From assembly GCA_020199775.1 (NCBI GenBank), contig JAIVJZ010000006.1, positions 124,001-188,000 of the forward strand: a DNA stretch of 64,000 bases. The letters run 5' to 3'. Positions within the stretch are counted from its first letter, which is position 1, and the number at the start of each line of letters is the position of its first letter. This document shows positions 1 through 8,738 of the stretch, one piece after another. The DNA comes from Acidobacteriota bacterium. Lineage in GTDB: Bacteria; Acidobacteriota; Blastocatellia; Pyrinomonadales; Pyrinomonadaceae. The notes under the pieces were generated by a model. It ran no database searches. It saw nothing but the letters and a program-made list of their open reading frames with translations, and was not told the DNA's origin. The position numbers and the translations under genes are program-made.

Positions 1-873
1 ACGAAAGACCCCGACGAGATCGTCCGCACGATCAAGTTGATCGCGACGGCCTTCGGCGGCATCAACCTCGAAGACATCTCCGCGCCGCGCTGCTTCGAGA
101 TCGAAGAACGGCTCAAAGAGGAACTCGACATTCCGGTCTTTCACGACGACCAGCACGGCACGGCGGTCGTCGTCCTCGCGGCGTTGATCAACGCGGCGAA
201 GTTGATCGGCAAAGAGATGAGTGAGTTGAAAGTGGTGGTCAACGGCACGGGCGCGGCGGGCGTCGCCTGTACGAAGATCATCATGGCGGCGGGCGTGACG
301 AACATCATCGGCTGCGACCAGCACGGTATACTTTACAAAGGCCGCCGCGAGCACATGAACTGGGTCAAGGAGTGGTACGCCGAGAACACCAACCCCGAAG
401 GCGTGCGCGGCACGGTGCACGAAGCGATGGATGGCGCGAACGTCTTCATGGGTCTCTCCGCGCCCGGCGTCATCGGCCGCGAAGACGTGAAACGCATGGC
501 CGCGAAACCCGTCATCTTCGCGATGGCGAACCCGACGCCGGAAATCATGCCCGAAGAGGTCGCGGACATCGTCGCCGTGATGGCGACGGGAAGGTCGGAC
601 TACCCGAACCAGATCAACAACGTCCTTTGCTTCCCCGGCATCTTCAAAGGCGCGCTCGCCTGCCGCGCCACGCGCATCAACGAGGAGATGAAACTCGCCG
701 CCGCCCACGCCATCGCCGCGCTCATCTCCCCAGACGAACTCCACCCCGAATACATCGTCCCCTCAGTCTTCGACAAACGCATCGCCGAAGCCGTCTCGCG
801 CGAAGTCGAAGAAGCCGCCTACCGCACCGGCGTCGCCCGCCGCGAACGCGCCGCCGCCGACGTAACGGTGTGA
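1..873 (+). CDS. Malic enzyme (oxaloacetate-decarboxylating malate dehydrogenase), 3' part
   Basis: Oxidatively decarboxylates malate to pyruvate and CO2 with NAD(P)+. The reading frame is open from base 1, so the ORF-track start at 37 is internal and the true start lies upstream of the window. Visible landmarks are the catalytic/metal region VFHDDQHGTA, the Rossmann-type nucleotide loop NGTGAAGVAC, and the conserved FAMANPTPEI and NQINNVLCFPGIFKGAL blocks. The protein ends soon after the malic NAD-binding domain, so there is no C-terminal phosphotransacetylase-like domain of the MaeB type. A strong hairpin with a T-run follows. Cofactor preference cannot be judged from what is visible. Confidence 0.93.
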   Translation, partial: TKDPDEIVRTIKLIATAFGGINLEDISAPRCFEIEERLKEELDIPVFHDDQHGTAVVVLAALINAAKLIGKEMSELKVVVNGTGAAGVACTKIIMAAGVTNIIGCDQHGILYKGRREHMNWVKEWYAENTNPEGVRGTVHEAMDGANVFMGLSAPGVIGREDVKRMAAKPVIFAMANPTPEIMPEEVADIVAVMATGRSDYPNQINNVLCFPGIFKGALACRATRINEEMKLAAAHAIAALISPDELHPEYIVPSVFDKRIAEAVSREVEEAAYRTGVARRERAAADVTV

Positions 874-945
874 AAGACAGCGTGCGACCGGCTTTGTCAC
901 GATACGAGGCGTCTCCGCCGCCAACTTATGGATACGCAAAATAAC

Positions 946-987
946 TCCGCCGCGTTTTGGCATGCGCAAAACGCGGCGGAACTTTTT
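946..987 (+). terminator. Rho-independent terminator, probably bidirectional
   Basis: Perfect 13-bp stem (TCCGCCGCGTTTT / AAAACGCGGCGGA, 946-958 and 968-980) with a 9-nt loop, followed by CTTTTTCTC. It sits between the convergent malic enzyme and the minus-strand secreted protein. Confidence 0.85.
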
Positions 988-1020
988 CTCGGAAAGACTG
1001 TTAACGGCGTCCGGCAGGAA

Positions 1021-2772
1021 TCACCTGAGGAAATCGAACAGTTTAAGTAAGTCAAGCCCGAAGCCCAGGTAAGCCTTCTTACGATCTACGGCGAGGTTGC
1101 CGCCGTAAGTAAGCTGCAAGTTGTTTCCGAAGAAAGTGGCGACCACGCCGAGACCCATTTGAACGTCAGAATCTTTGTTGAAAATTTGGTCTTGGATAAT
1201 CTGCACGTTAAAGTTTTGCAGATTTATGGACTGGTCATTGAAATCCATAAATGTAGCATTGAAGCCGAAACCCGGCTTGAGGAAAGACAAAATCTTACTG
1301 CCGGTTTTTGCTTTATCTTTATTCCGCGACTCGCCCTTGTAGGTGAAGGTGTAGTTGACGCCGGGGAATGGCGAATAGTTCACCGGGTTGATGGGATTTG
1401 CCAGAGTACCTCCGACAGGAGGGGTGGTATTAGCAGGAAGGGTGGTATTAATGGCTTGCTCGTCAACTCTGCGCACGCGCTGGCGGTTGAGCAGGAACAG
1501 TGACGGCGAAACGCCCTGCTCCCATCCTAAGTCAGTCAACTCGATGTCGTAGCTGCGCCTCCCCATAACCCGCATCTCAGCAGACTGGGTAGGTGATTCA
1601 CAGACGGCTTCGATGACGAGCTTCACCTGATCCTTAGCCCCGGCGTTCGACTGTTTCAGATTTACGGTCGCGAGCGGAGACTCCGTGCTCAGTTGCACCT
1701 GGATAGAGTCGGGGTCGGTGGTAGCCCCGCTCTGGATACGAACCGATGCTACCGGGGTACCTATGAGCGAGAGCGGTGTCGAGCCGTTTTCCTTAACGAG
1801 TTCGCCGGAGACAATGTATTTTAGTAGTCCCTTCGAAGTAGCCTGTCCCGGCACGTAGAGGCAGGCTGCCGATGGCGGTTCGATTCTCTGGATGATGATG
1901 GTGCTCTCATGATCTGATCGAAGTCTAAAGTTAACACCCTCGAGCGGCTTTAATATTTCCTCGGTGGACTTTACCACCGCATCATTGTTTCCGGCTTTCG
2001 ACACAGCCTTCTGCCTCAGATCATCTATCAGATCAGCCGCCACTTTTGCCGGTATAGTGAGAGGGTATCTATTGCCGCTGGTGGTCTCTTCAGCAATGTA
2101 TATGTACTGCTGAACCTTGAGAGATTCGAGTGGACTCAGTTCTTCGGGGGTCTGGGTGGGGGTGGCCTCATTCTCCGCGGTTTGGGGCTGAACCGTCGGT
2201 GTCACCGAGAAACGTGACGCCCTCGCCGCCGGTTGCGCCGCGCCGTTCTCCGATGCCGCGCCGACATTGCCGTTCCCGTTTCCGTTTCCATTTCCCTCAG
2301 CCGAAGCGACCGATGTGGAACCGGCGGGGGGACTGGACTGTTCCGGCGCGCTGTAGGTGGGCACGAGTCTGGGGGCGTTGCTGCTCACCAGTTTGATACG
2401 CGGGGGCAACATCTGGATGCTGAAAGTCAGTTCGAGAGCCTCTGCGTCGCGGATAGACCTGTCCGTGATTTTCACCCGGAAGCGATAAGGCTGTGCCTGA
2501 TGCGACTGGGGGACGCCTGTGATCATTCCGTCGCTATTGAGTCTCAACCCCGCCGGTAAGTTCTCGACCGCCGCCCATTCAAATGCCGCCCCCTGCACGC
2601 CGGTCTCTAATTTCAGGCGGTATTTTTGGGCTAAGATTTTATCTATGCTCTGCTGGTAAACTTCCCCCACACGGCCGGAGGTTAATTCGAACTCCGGTTC
2701 CTGAGCTAAGGACGAAGTGAAGCCGCAGACGATGAAAAGTAAGGTGGCGATCAACCGGCGCGGTGTGCTCAT
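1021..2772 (-). CDS. Secreted protein with putative Ig (He_PIG-like) domain
   Basis: 583-residue protein of unknown function. The N-terminus is a typical signal peptide (basic start, hydrophobic stretch, SLAQ cleavage context), so export is likely. Residues of about 25-125 form a putative cadherin/Ig-like fold of the He_PIG type, recognisable by LPAGLRLNSDGMITGVP and FRVKITD. A low-complexity GNGNGNGN linker and a Pro/Thr-rich segment follow. The C-terminal third (LTYGGNLAVDRKKAYLGFGL) is rich in aromatic/glycine alternation and could be beta-barrel-like, but that is only an impression. Transcribed toward the terminator shared with the malic enzyme. No enzymatic motif seen. Confidence 0.75.
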   Translation of the reverse strand: MSTPRRLIATLLFIVCGFTSSLAQEPEFELTSGRVGEVYQQSIDKILAQKYRLKLETGVQGAAFEWAAVENLPAGLRLNSDGMITGVPQSHQAQPYRFRVKITDRSIRDAEALELTFSIQMLPPRIKLVSSNAPRLVPTYSAPEQSSPPAGSTSVASAEGNGNGNGNGNVGAASENGAAQPAARASRFSVTPTVQPQTAENEATPTQTPEELSPLESLKVQQYIYIAEETTSGNRYPLTIPAKVAADLIDDLRQKAVSKAGNNDAVVKSTEEILKPLEGVNFRLRSDHESTIIIQRIEPPSAACLYVPGQATSKGLLKYIVSGELVKENGSTPLSLIGTPVASVRIQSGATTDPDSIQVQLSTESPLATVNLKQSNAGAKDQVKLVIEAVCESPTQSAEMRVMGRRSYDIELTDLGWEQGVSPSLFLLNRQRVRRVDEQAINTTLPANTTPPVGGTLANPINPVNYSPFPGVNYTFTYKGESRNKDKAKTGSKILSFLKPGFGFNATFMDFNDQSINLQNFNVQIIQDQIFNKDSDVQMGLGVVATFFGNNLQLTYGGNLAVDRKKAYLGFGLDLLKLFDFLR

Positions 2773-2954
2773 GAACCCTCTTCTTGAAACAGCCTTCAGT
2801 CGCAGCGTGAAGCGTCTTCGCGACGGCTGCTTAACCTGACAATATGTTGATGAGAAAACAGAACGTCAGCAAACGTAAAGTATCAGCTAACGCTCGAAAT
2901 CATGCGGGATTGCATGATGATCTTGGCAGTGGCACGGGAAGTATACGTGTTCCT

Positions 2955-2994
2955 TTAAATCTGTCAACGGGAAGTTAAATCCGTCAACGGAAAG
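2955..2994. repeat. Two tandem 20-bp imperfect repeats
   Basis: Unit TTAAATCTGTCAACGGGAAG is followed directly by a copy with two mismatches. It lies in the 278-nt gap upstream of the secreted-protein gene and could be a paired regulator site; no other gene-like signal is visible in the gap. Confidence 0.5.
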
Positions 2995-3050
2995 TTGCCG
3001 GGCGTTTAAGCGGTTAAGTACACGGGTGGCCGGAACCGAAGTTTATATCG

Positions 3051-4058
3051 TTAAACCGTCGTGCGGAAGCTTTGCGCGATGAGCGGGACGATGCGGCGGG
3101 GAACGGCGATGGCCTGTTTGATGTGGCGGGCGTGGGTGAAGTGGCCGGCGACGTAGAGGCCGGGAACGTTGGTTTCGTAGGTGTCGGGGTTGTAGACGGG
3201 CACTTCGGCGAGTCCGGCTTTTGCGAATTCGACTCCGGCGCGGCGCAAAAGCGTGTGGTCGGCGTCCGCGCCGATGAGGATGAAGACGGCGTCGTTCGGG
3301 AGCGTGCGAACGACGCCGTCTTCCGTTTGGAGGCGGACTTCGCGCCCGGTGATCTCTTCGAGTTGGGTGAAGAAGGCGAGGCGGAGCCGCCCCTCTTCGA
3401 GTTCGCGTTCGAGGGGCGCGCGCACCCAGTGTTTGATGGCGTTCATCTTGGGGTCGCGCTGTTCCCAGTCGGCGCGCCAGATGGCGAGCGTGGTGTGCGC
3501 GCCCTCTTCGGAGAGGAAGAGCGCGGCCTCGGCCGCGGAGTTGCCGCCGCCGACGACGAGCACGTCTTTGCGCACGTAGGGGTAAGGCTCGACGAAGCGG
3601 TGTTGAACTTTCGGCAGGTCTTCGCCTGCGACGTGCAGGCGGCGCGGGTAGGCCATCGCGCCCGTCGCCACGAGAACGCGCGCGGCACGGTATTCGGCGC
3701 GCGTCGTGCGCAGCGTAAATACGCCGGTCTCTTCGTGGCGTTCAATCGACTCCGCGCCTTCTTCGGTGTGGATGCGCAAGCCTTCGTCGAGGGCGAAGCG
3801 AACGTAGTGCGAGAGCAGTTCTTCGCGCGTCGGCTTGTCGCGACAGGGGCGCAGGGAATTTTCGCGCAACTCCAATTCGTCGGGCGTGGAGAAGACCGTG
3901 CGGCCGACGGGGTAGCGATAAATCGTGTCGGCGAGCAAGCCCTTTTCGATGACGAGATAGTTGAGTCCCTCGCGTGCCGCCGCGCCGGCGGCAGACAACC
4001 CGGCGGGGCCTGCGCCGATGATCAACAAGTCCAATTGCTCGTCACGCGCGTTCGACAT
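3051..4058 (-). CDS. ypdA: YpdA-type FAD/NAD(P)-binding oxidoreductase (putative bacillithiol-disulfide reductase)
   Basis: Flavoprotein of the thioredoxin-reductase-like class. N-terminal FAD loop DLLIIGAGPAGLSAAGAA, central second dinucleotide loop VVGGGNSAAEAALFLSEEG, and the C-terminal GLYVAGHFTHARHIKQA block typical of YpdA proteins. There is no CxxC redox pair, which separates it from thioredoxin reductase and fits YpdA, the family that reduces bacillithiol disulfide with NADPH. The start is set at the ATG at 4058, directly before the FAD fold; the ORF-track start adds 43 Arg/Gly-rich residues that look like translated leader. The bshC gene 4.7 kb away indicates that this organism makes bacillithiol, which supports the role. 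Confidence 0.83.
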   Translation of the reverse strand: MSNARDEQLDLLIIGAGPAGLSAAGAAAREGLNYLVIEKGLLADTIYRYPVGRTVFSTPDELELRENSLRPCRDKPTREELLSHYVRFALDEGLRIHTEEGAESIERHEETGVFTLRTTRAEYRAARVLVATGAMAYPRRLHVAGEDLPKVQHRFVEPYPYVRKDVLVVGGGNSAAEAALFLSEEGAHTTLAIWRADWEQRDPKMNAIKHWVRAPLERELEEGRLRLAFFTQLEEITGREVRLQTEDGVVRTLPNDAVFILIGADADHTLLRRAGVEFAKAGLAEVPVYNPDTYETNVPGLYVAGHFTHARHIKQAIAVPRRIVPLIAQSFRTTV

Positions 4059-4432
4059 TTGAATTAATACTCGCACGCGCCCGCGCCCGACGGCAACCCC
4101 CCGCTCGTCTCTCCCGTGCGCGCCGATTCGCGCCGCCCGCCCCCGCCCGACGCGCACGCAAAACGCCCGGCGGAAAAGTCTTGACACTTAATTCTCACTT
4201 GCTTTATCGTTCGCGCGCGTTCATGCACCTTACTTTCGCGCAAGCGGTTGCACCCTTCTCCGCTCATCTCATGGGACGTATCCGGCGAGGCCGTCGCCGG
4301 TTCTCAATAACTTACCCACCGACTTTTTCAACTGCGCCGAGCAGCCGCGTAACCTTTGAACATGCGTGACATTGATTAGGAGAGAGGCGGCCGAATAGCC
4401 CGCCGCTCGGCCCTTTCGCCCGGAGTCGAGAG
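4059..4432. other. Divergent intergenic region ypdA / patatin
   Basis: 374 nt between divergent starts. It holds one plausible sigma-70-type promoter for the patatin gene (4181-4209) and otherwise only GC-rich leader sequence. The ORFs drawn here are low-complexity shadows. Confidence 0.5.
4181..4209 (+). promoter_or_regulatory. Candidate sigma-70 promoter for patatin gene
   Basis: Perfect -35 TTGACA, 17-nt spacer, then a -10-like TTATCG. The surrounding sequence is AT-richer than the neighbourhood. It implies a 5' leader of about 210 nt. The -10 is weak, so this is a moderate call. Confidence 0.45.
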
Positions 4433-7400
4433 ATGACAAATTCAGAAACCGAAAATGCCGCCGCCGTCGCGTCGCACGGTTATACAAAACTGGAAGATGA
4501 TTGCGAGCGGCAACACATCTACCCGCTGTACCGAGTGTTGGAGGACGAGTTCGTCCATCAACACGGCGCGCTCCCGCCGGACTACCTCGCGGCGAAGAAG
4601 AGAATCGACCTCGAAGTCGAGGCGCAACTCGCGTCACGGATCGAAGTTGAGATCAAGTCGGAGCTACAGCGCGAGGCCGAAGAAGATCGGAGGGCGGCTG
4701 TGCGCCGCGGCGCACAGCATGACGTTTCCGAAGAGGAAATTCATGCCCGCGCTGTCAGGCAGATCGAGGAGACGTTCAAGCAGCGGAGGGAGGGGAAGCA
4801 GCACCGGTACGTCGTCCTGCTGAACGAAAGGTTCACGGCGGAACTCTACAAGCACATCCACGACCTGCCCGAGAAGCGCACCGCGCTCTGTTTCTCCGGC
4901 GGCGGCATCCGTAGCGCGAGCTTCGGACTCGGCCTCGTGCAGGGGCTGGCGCGCTACGGCATGCTTGAACGCTTCGACTACCTCTCGACCGTCTCCGGCG
5001 GCGGCTATCTGGGAAGCTGGCTGTCGGCGTGGATTCACCGCGCGCGCCTCGCGCCCGTCATCGCCGCGCTCAGGAACGAACCGGAGAAGAACAAACTCCA
5101 ACCCGAACCCGAACCCATCCGTCACCTGCGCAACTACAGCAACTATCTGACCCCGAAACTCGGCTTCCTCTCCGCCGACACGTGGACGGTCGTCGCCATC
5201 GTCCTGCGCAATCTGGTGCTCAACTGGCTGGTGCTCATCCCCGTTATTCTGGCCGCGCTCATGCTGCCGCGCATCGTCGTCGCCGTCGTGAGGATGGACG
5301 CGGAGACAATCGCGCGCGTCGGTTTCAATTGGACGTTCTGGCTCGGCACGATCTTCGGCCTTCTGGCAATCGTCTACATGGGCGTGGCGCGTCCGAGCGC
5401 GAACCCGCCGCGCAAGATCAACAGTCAACGTTTGAACCAGCAGGGGTGGTTTCTGACGCTGTGCCTGCTGCCGCTGTCGCTGTCGGCCGTCTGCCTGACG
5501 AGTTGGTGGGCGTGGCGGCGCATCTCCGGGGGCGGGCTGTTCGATGCGGCGTGGCCCGAGTTTCTGCTCTACGGCATCACGCTGCACTTAGCGGGCTATC
5601 TCCTTTACATGCTCATCCTGCTCGGCAAAAATTTCAAATTCTGGCGGCAACGTTGGGCGCGAAACTGGCCGCGCCTCGCGTGGGAGCCGCTCGCCGTCGT
5701 TCTGGTCGGCGGCCTCTGGGGCATCCTCGCGTGGTGGGCGGCGCACGCCGTCTTCCCGACGCCCGTCAGCGTCAACCCCGCCTCCATCCCCCTGACGGAA
5801 CTCTACGCCTGCTTCGCCGCGCCGCTCTTCGTCCTGCTGTTCCTGCTGGCGGTGATTTTGTTCGTCGGCATCACGAGCGATTTCACGGACGACGAAGACC
5901 GCGAGTGGTGGGCGCGTTTCGGCGCGTGGATGCTCATCGTCTCCGTGTTGTGGGGCGTGGTGAGCGCGCTCGTCATCTTCGGCCCCTACGGATTGATGTG
6001 GTTGAGATACGAATTCAGGGTGATTCTGGCCGCGCTCGGCGGCGCGTCCGGCGTCCTCACCATCCTCGGCGGCAAGAGTGAAAAGACCAATTCGCACCCG
6101 GAGCAGGAAGGGAAGTCGGGCGGGTTGGCCGACCACGTGATGGCGCTCGCCGCGCCCATCTTCGCCCTGACGCTCCTCATCGTCTTCTCGCTCGGCACGA
6201 GTTTGCTCATCAGGAAACTCGCGGGCGCGTCGTTTGACTGGCACGACGCCGAGCGGCTCAAGGACGACCCGGCCGGTATTTTGAACACCGTCCACTACGC
6301 CCCGCTCGACGTGCTCCTGATCCTCGCTTTCGCGCTCATCGTCCTCAGCCTCGTGATGGCGACGCGCGTCAACGTCAACAAGTTCTCGCTCCACTCGATG
6401 TATCGCAATCGCCTGATCCGCGCCTACATGGGCGCGTCGCGCCCGGAGTCGGAACGCCGCCCCAACCCGTTCACGGGGTTCGACGCTTACGACAACCTGC
6501 CGATGCACGAACTGCGTCACTACCACGGCGCGCCCGACGAGCCGAAGCCCAAACTCATGCACGTCGTCAACATCTGTCTCAACCTGACGAGCGGCCACAA
6601 CCTCGCCTGGCAACAGCGCAAGGCCGAGACGTTCACCGTCTCGCCGCTCCACTGCGGCAGCTTCCGGCTCGGCTACCGCAAGACGCAGGAGTACGGCGGC
6701 GGCAGCGCGCCTCCCGGCGACGGCATCAGTCTGGGCACGGCCGTCACGATCTCAGGCGCGGCGGCAAGTCCCAACATGGGCTACCACTCCTCGCCCGCGC
6801 TCGCCTTCCTGATGACGCTCTTCAACGCGCGGCTCGGCTGGTGGCTCGGCAACCCCGGCCCCGCCGGGAACGACAAATACTTCTCAACGCTCCACTCCTA
6901 CAATCGCTCCGGCCCGCGTTTCGCGCTGCGCCCGATTCTCGCCGAGGCGCTCGGCCACAGTGACAACACCAACCCTTACGTCTACCTTTCAGACGGCGGC
7001 CACTTCGAGAATCTCGGACTTTACGAGATGGTCTTGCGCCGCGCGCACCTCATTGTCGTGGGCGACGGTTCGCAAGACCCGCAGAGCCGCTTTGAAGACC
7101 TCGCGGGCGCGGTGCGTAAAATTCGCATCGACCTCGGCATCCCGATTGACTTCATCGGCGGCATGCCCATCTACTCCAAAGACGACAAGGATCACAAGAC
7201 CAAGTACTGCGCCGTCGGCCTCATCCGTTACTCGTGCGCCGACCGGGACACGTCCGGCAACGCGGCGAAAGACGGCGTCATCATCTACATCAAACCCGCC
7301 ATCACGGGCGGCGAGCCGATTGACATCCTCAACTACGCCAGCACCAGCCGCACCTTCCCGCACGAAAGCACCGCCGACCAGAACTACACCGAACAGCAAC

Positions 7401-7573
7401 TCGAAAGCTATCGCGCGCTCGGCTCGCACGTCATCCAGACCATCTGCGGCGTCTCCCCGCGCAACCTCCCGCTCATGGCCGACAACGCCGACAACCTCAT
7501 CAAAAACGCCTACTACCAACTGCCGTCCGCCATGCAGCCGACCGAACTCAAAGGCCGCTTCGACATTGCTTAA
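4433..7573 (+). CDS. Giant multi-pass membrane patatin-like phospholipase
   Basis: 1046 residues. Patatins are Ser-Asp dyad lipid acyl hydrolases. The oxyanion loop SGGGIRSASF is near residue 155 and the nucleophile block STVSGGGYLGSW near 185-195 (Ser188; the usual GxSxG has Thr at its first position, giving TVSGG). The catalytic Asp motif DGGHFENLGLYEM is near residue 854. Between the two halves of the active site lie about ten hydrophobic segments (roughly residues 250-640), so the catalytic domain is interrupted by a membrane domain. The N-terminal 140 residues are charged and helical. Preceded by a candidate promoter and followed by a 16-bp terminator, so probably monocistronic. Substrate unknown; a membrane phospholipid or lysophospholipid is the simple inference. 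Confidence 0.85.
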   Translation: MTNSETENAAAVASHGYTKLEDDCERQHIYPLYRVLEDEFVHQHGALPPDYLAAKKRIDLEVEAQLASRIEVEIKSELQREAEEDRRAAVRRGAQHDVSEEEIHARAVRQIEETFKQRREGKQHRYVVLLNERFTAELYKHIHDLPEKRTALCFSGGGIRSASFGLGLVQGLARYGMLERFDYLSTVSGGGYLGSWLSAWIHRARLAPVIAALRNEPEKNKLQPEPEPIRHLRNYSNYLTPKLGFLSADTWTVVAIVLRNLVLNWLVLIPVILAALMLPRIVVAVVRMDAETIARVGFNWTFWLGTIFGLLAIVYMGVARPSANPPRKINSQRLNQQGWFLTLCLLPLSLSAVCLTSWWAWRRISGGGLFDAAWPEFLLYGITLHLAGYLLYMLILLGKNFKFWRQRWARNWPRLAWEPLAVVLVGGLWGILAWWAAHAVFPTPVSVNPASIPLTELYACFAAPLFVLLFLLAVILFVGITSDFTDDEDREWWARFGAWMLIVSVLWGVVSALVIFGPYGLMWLRYEFRVILAALGGASGVLTILGGKSEKTNSHPEQEGKSGGLADHVMALAAPIFALTLLIVFSLGTSLLIRKLAGASFDWHDAERLKDDPAGILNTVHYAPLDVLLILAFALIVLSLVMATRVNVNKFSLHSMYRNRLIRAYMGASRPESERRPNPFTGFDAYDNLPMHELRHYHGAPDEPKPKLMHVVNICLNLTSGHNLAWQQRKAETFTVSPLHCGSFRLGYRKTQEYGGGSAPPGDGISLGTAVTISGAAASPNMGYHSSPALAFLMTLFNARLGWWLGNPGPAGNDKYFSTLHSYNRSGPRFALRPILAEALGHSDNTNPYVYLSDGGHFENLGLYEMVLRRAHLIVVGDGSQDPQSRFEDLAGAVRKIRIDLGIPIDFIGGMPIYSKDDKDHKTKYCAVGLIRYSCADRDTSGNAAKDGVIIYIKPAITGGEPIDILNYASTSRTFPHESTADQNYTEQQLESYRALGSHVIQTICGVSPRNLPLMADNADNLIKNAYYQLPSAMQPTELKGRFDIA

Positions 7574-7583
7574 CTGCGGAAGA

Positions 7584-7627
7584 AAACGGCGAGGCGCGTT
7601 GGGCAAGTCCGACGCGCCTCGCCGTTT
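7584..7627 (+). terminator. Terminator hairpin after patatin gene
   Basis: Perfect 16-bp stem (AAACGGCGAGGCGCGT / ACGCGCCTCGCCGTTT) 10 nt after the stop codon, with a 12-nt loop; the 3' arm ends in TTT. Confidence 0.75.
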
Positions 7628-7707
7628 CTCCGCGCACGCCGGATTTCCACAAACGACAAACCCCGCCGGTTCTTCACGCCGAAACGCGACGCGGCCTGAG
7701 CCGGGGT

Positions 7708-7737
7708 TTGCGCGCTCTCCGGCGCGGTCGTTATAAT
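7708..7737 (+). promoter_or_regulatory. Promoter of the dapA-like/bshC operon
   Basis: TTGCGC, 18-nt spacer, perfect TATAAT (7732-7737). The expected transcription start is around 7743-7745, immediately before the only usable upstream start codon (TTG at 7746), which would make the mRNA essentially leaderless. Confidence 0.6.
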
Positions 7738-7745
7738 GCCTTCGC

Positions 7746-8738
7746 TTGAAACCGCACGACACAACTCATCAGGGAGACGGCCGCACCGGTAAGTTTACGG
7801 CGAAGAAACTGCGCGGCATTCTGCTGCCCTGCACGACGCCGTTTGCGGAGAGCGGCCAAGTGGTGGACGCACGCGCCCTCGGCGCGAATATCGCGCGCTG
7901 GAACGAGACGGGCATCGGCGGTTACGTCATCCTCGGCTCGACGGGCGAGCGCGTCCATCTGGACGAACGCGAAACGCTCGAAGTCGTCAACACGGCGCGC
8001 GCGTGTGTGCCGGAGCATCTGGCCTTCGTCGTCGGGGTCGGGCAGCACGGCACGCGCCAGAGCATCGCGGAGGCGCGGCGCGCGGCCGGGGCGGGCGCGG
8101 ACGCCGTGCTCGTCATCACGCCCCATTTTTACCGCGCGCAGATGACGCCCGCCGCCCTCGCGGATCATTACGAATCAATCGCCGCAGCCTCGCCCGTCCC
8201 CGTCGTGCTCTACAACATCCCGCAGAACACGGGGCTGGCTTTGTCGCCCGAGACGGTCGCGCGCCTGTCTGGACACGGGAATATCGTCGGCATCAAAGAC
8301 AGTTCGGGCGACATGGTCAACTTTCTGGAGATGCTCAGGCTCTCGTCCGACGAGTTCGCCGTGTTGACCGGGCACGCCTCTCTGCTCTACGCGGCTTTGT
8401 CGGCGGGCGCGCAAGGGGCGATACTGGCCGCCGGGTGCGTCGCGCCCGAAGTCGCAGTGGAGATCGCGCGGTTGGTCGGGCGCGGCGAACACGACGCGGC
8501 GCGGGAGTTACAAAGGAAGTTCACGCCGCTCGCCCGCGCCGTCACCACGCGTTCCGGCATCGGCGGTTTGAAATACGCGCTCGACCTCAGGCGCGGCTAC
8601 GCGGGCGGCGAGGTGCGCGCGCCGCTCACGATGCCGGACGAGGCGACGCGCCGCGAGATCGAGCGAACGTTGGAAGAGTGTCGTCCCGTCGCCCGGACGG
8701 AGAGCGAGACGAAGTTGGCCGAAGGAGCAGTCAAGTGA
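7746..8738 (+). CDS. Dihydrodipicolinate synthase (DapA)/N-acetylneuraminate lyase family protein
   Basis: Class I aldolase of the DapA/NAL superfamily, a TIM barrel using a Schiff-base lysine. Visible: LLPCTTPF at the N-terminus, the GSTGE phosphate/carboxylate loop, the catalytic Tyr in VLYNIPQNTG and the Schiff-base Lys in IVGIKDSSGDM. At 330 residues it is slightly longer than usual because of about 20 residues at each end. The start is a TTG only about 9 nt beyond a strong -10 box, so translation is leaderless or the start is mis-assigned. The stop overlaps the bshC start by 4 nt (GTGA), so the two are translationally coupled. Family members also act on hydroxyproline, sugar acids and sialic acid, so lysine biosynthesis is not assured. 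Confidence 0.85.
   Translation: MKPHDTTHQGDGRTGKFTAKKLRGILLPCTTPFAESGQVVDARALGANIARWNETGIGGYVILGSTGERVHLDERETLEVVNTARACVPEHLAFVVGVGQHGTRQSIAEARRAAGAGADAVLVITPHFYRAQMTPAALADHYESIAAASPVPVVLYNIPQNTGLALSPETVARLSGHGNIVGIKDSSGDMVNFLEMLRLSSDEFAVLTGHASLLYAALSAGAQGAILAAGCVAPEVAVEIARLVGRGEHDAARELQRKFTPLARAVTTRSGIGGLKYALDLRRGYAGGEVRAPLTMPDEATRREIERTLEECRPVARTESETKLAEGAVK

Noticed and set aside
8003-8734. N-terminal 244 residues of the 813-residue ORF containing BshC
   Set aside because: It overlaps the DapA-like gene in another frame, is Arg-rich without motifs, and a coupled GTG with SD at 8735 gives a normal-length BshC.
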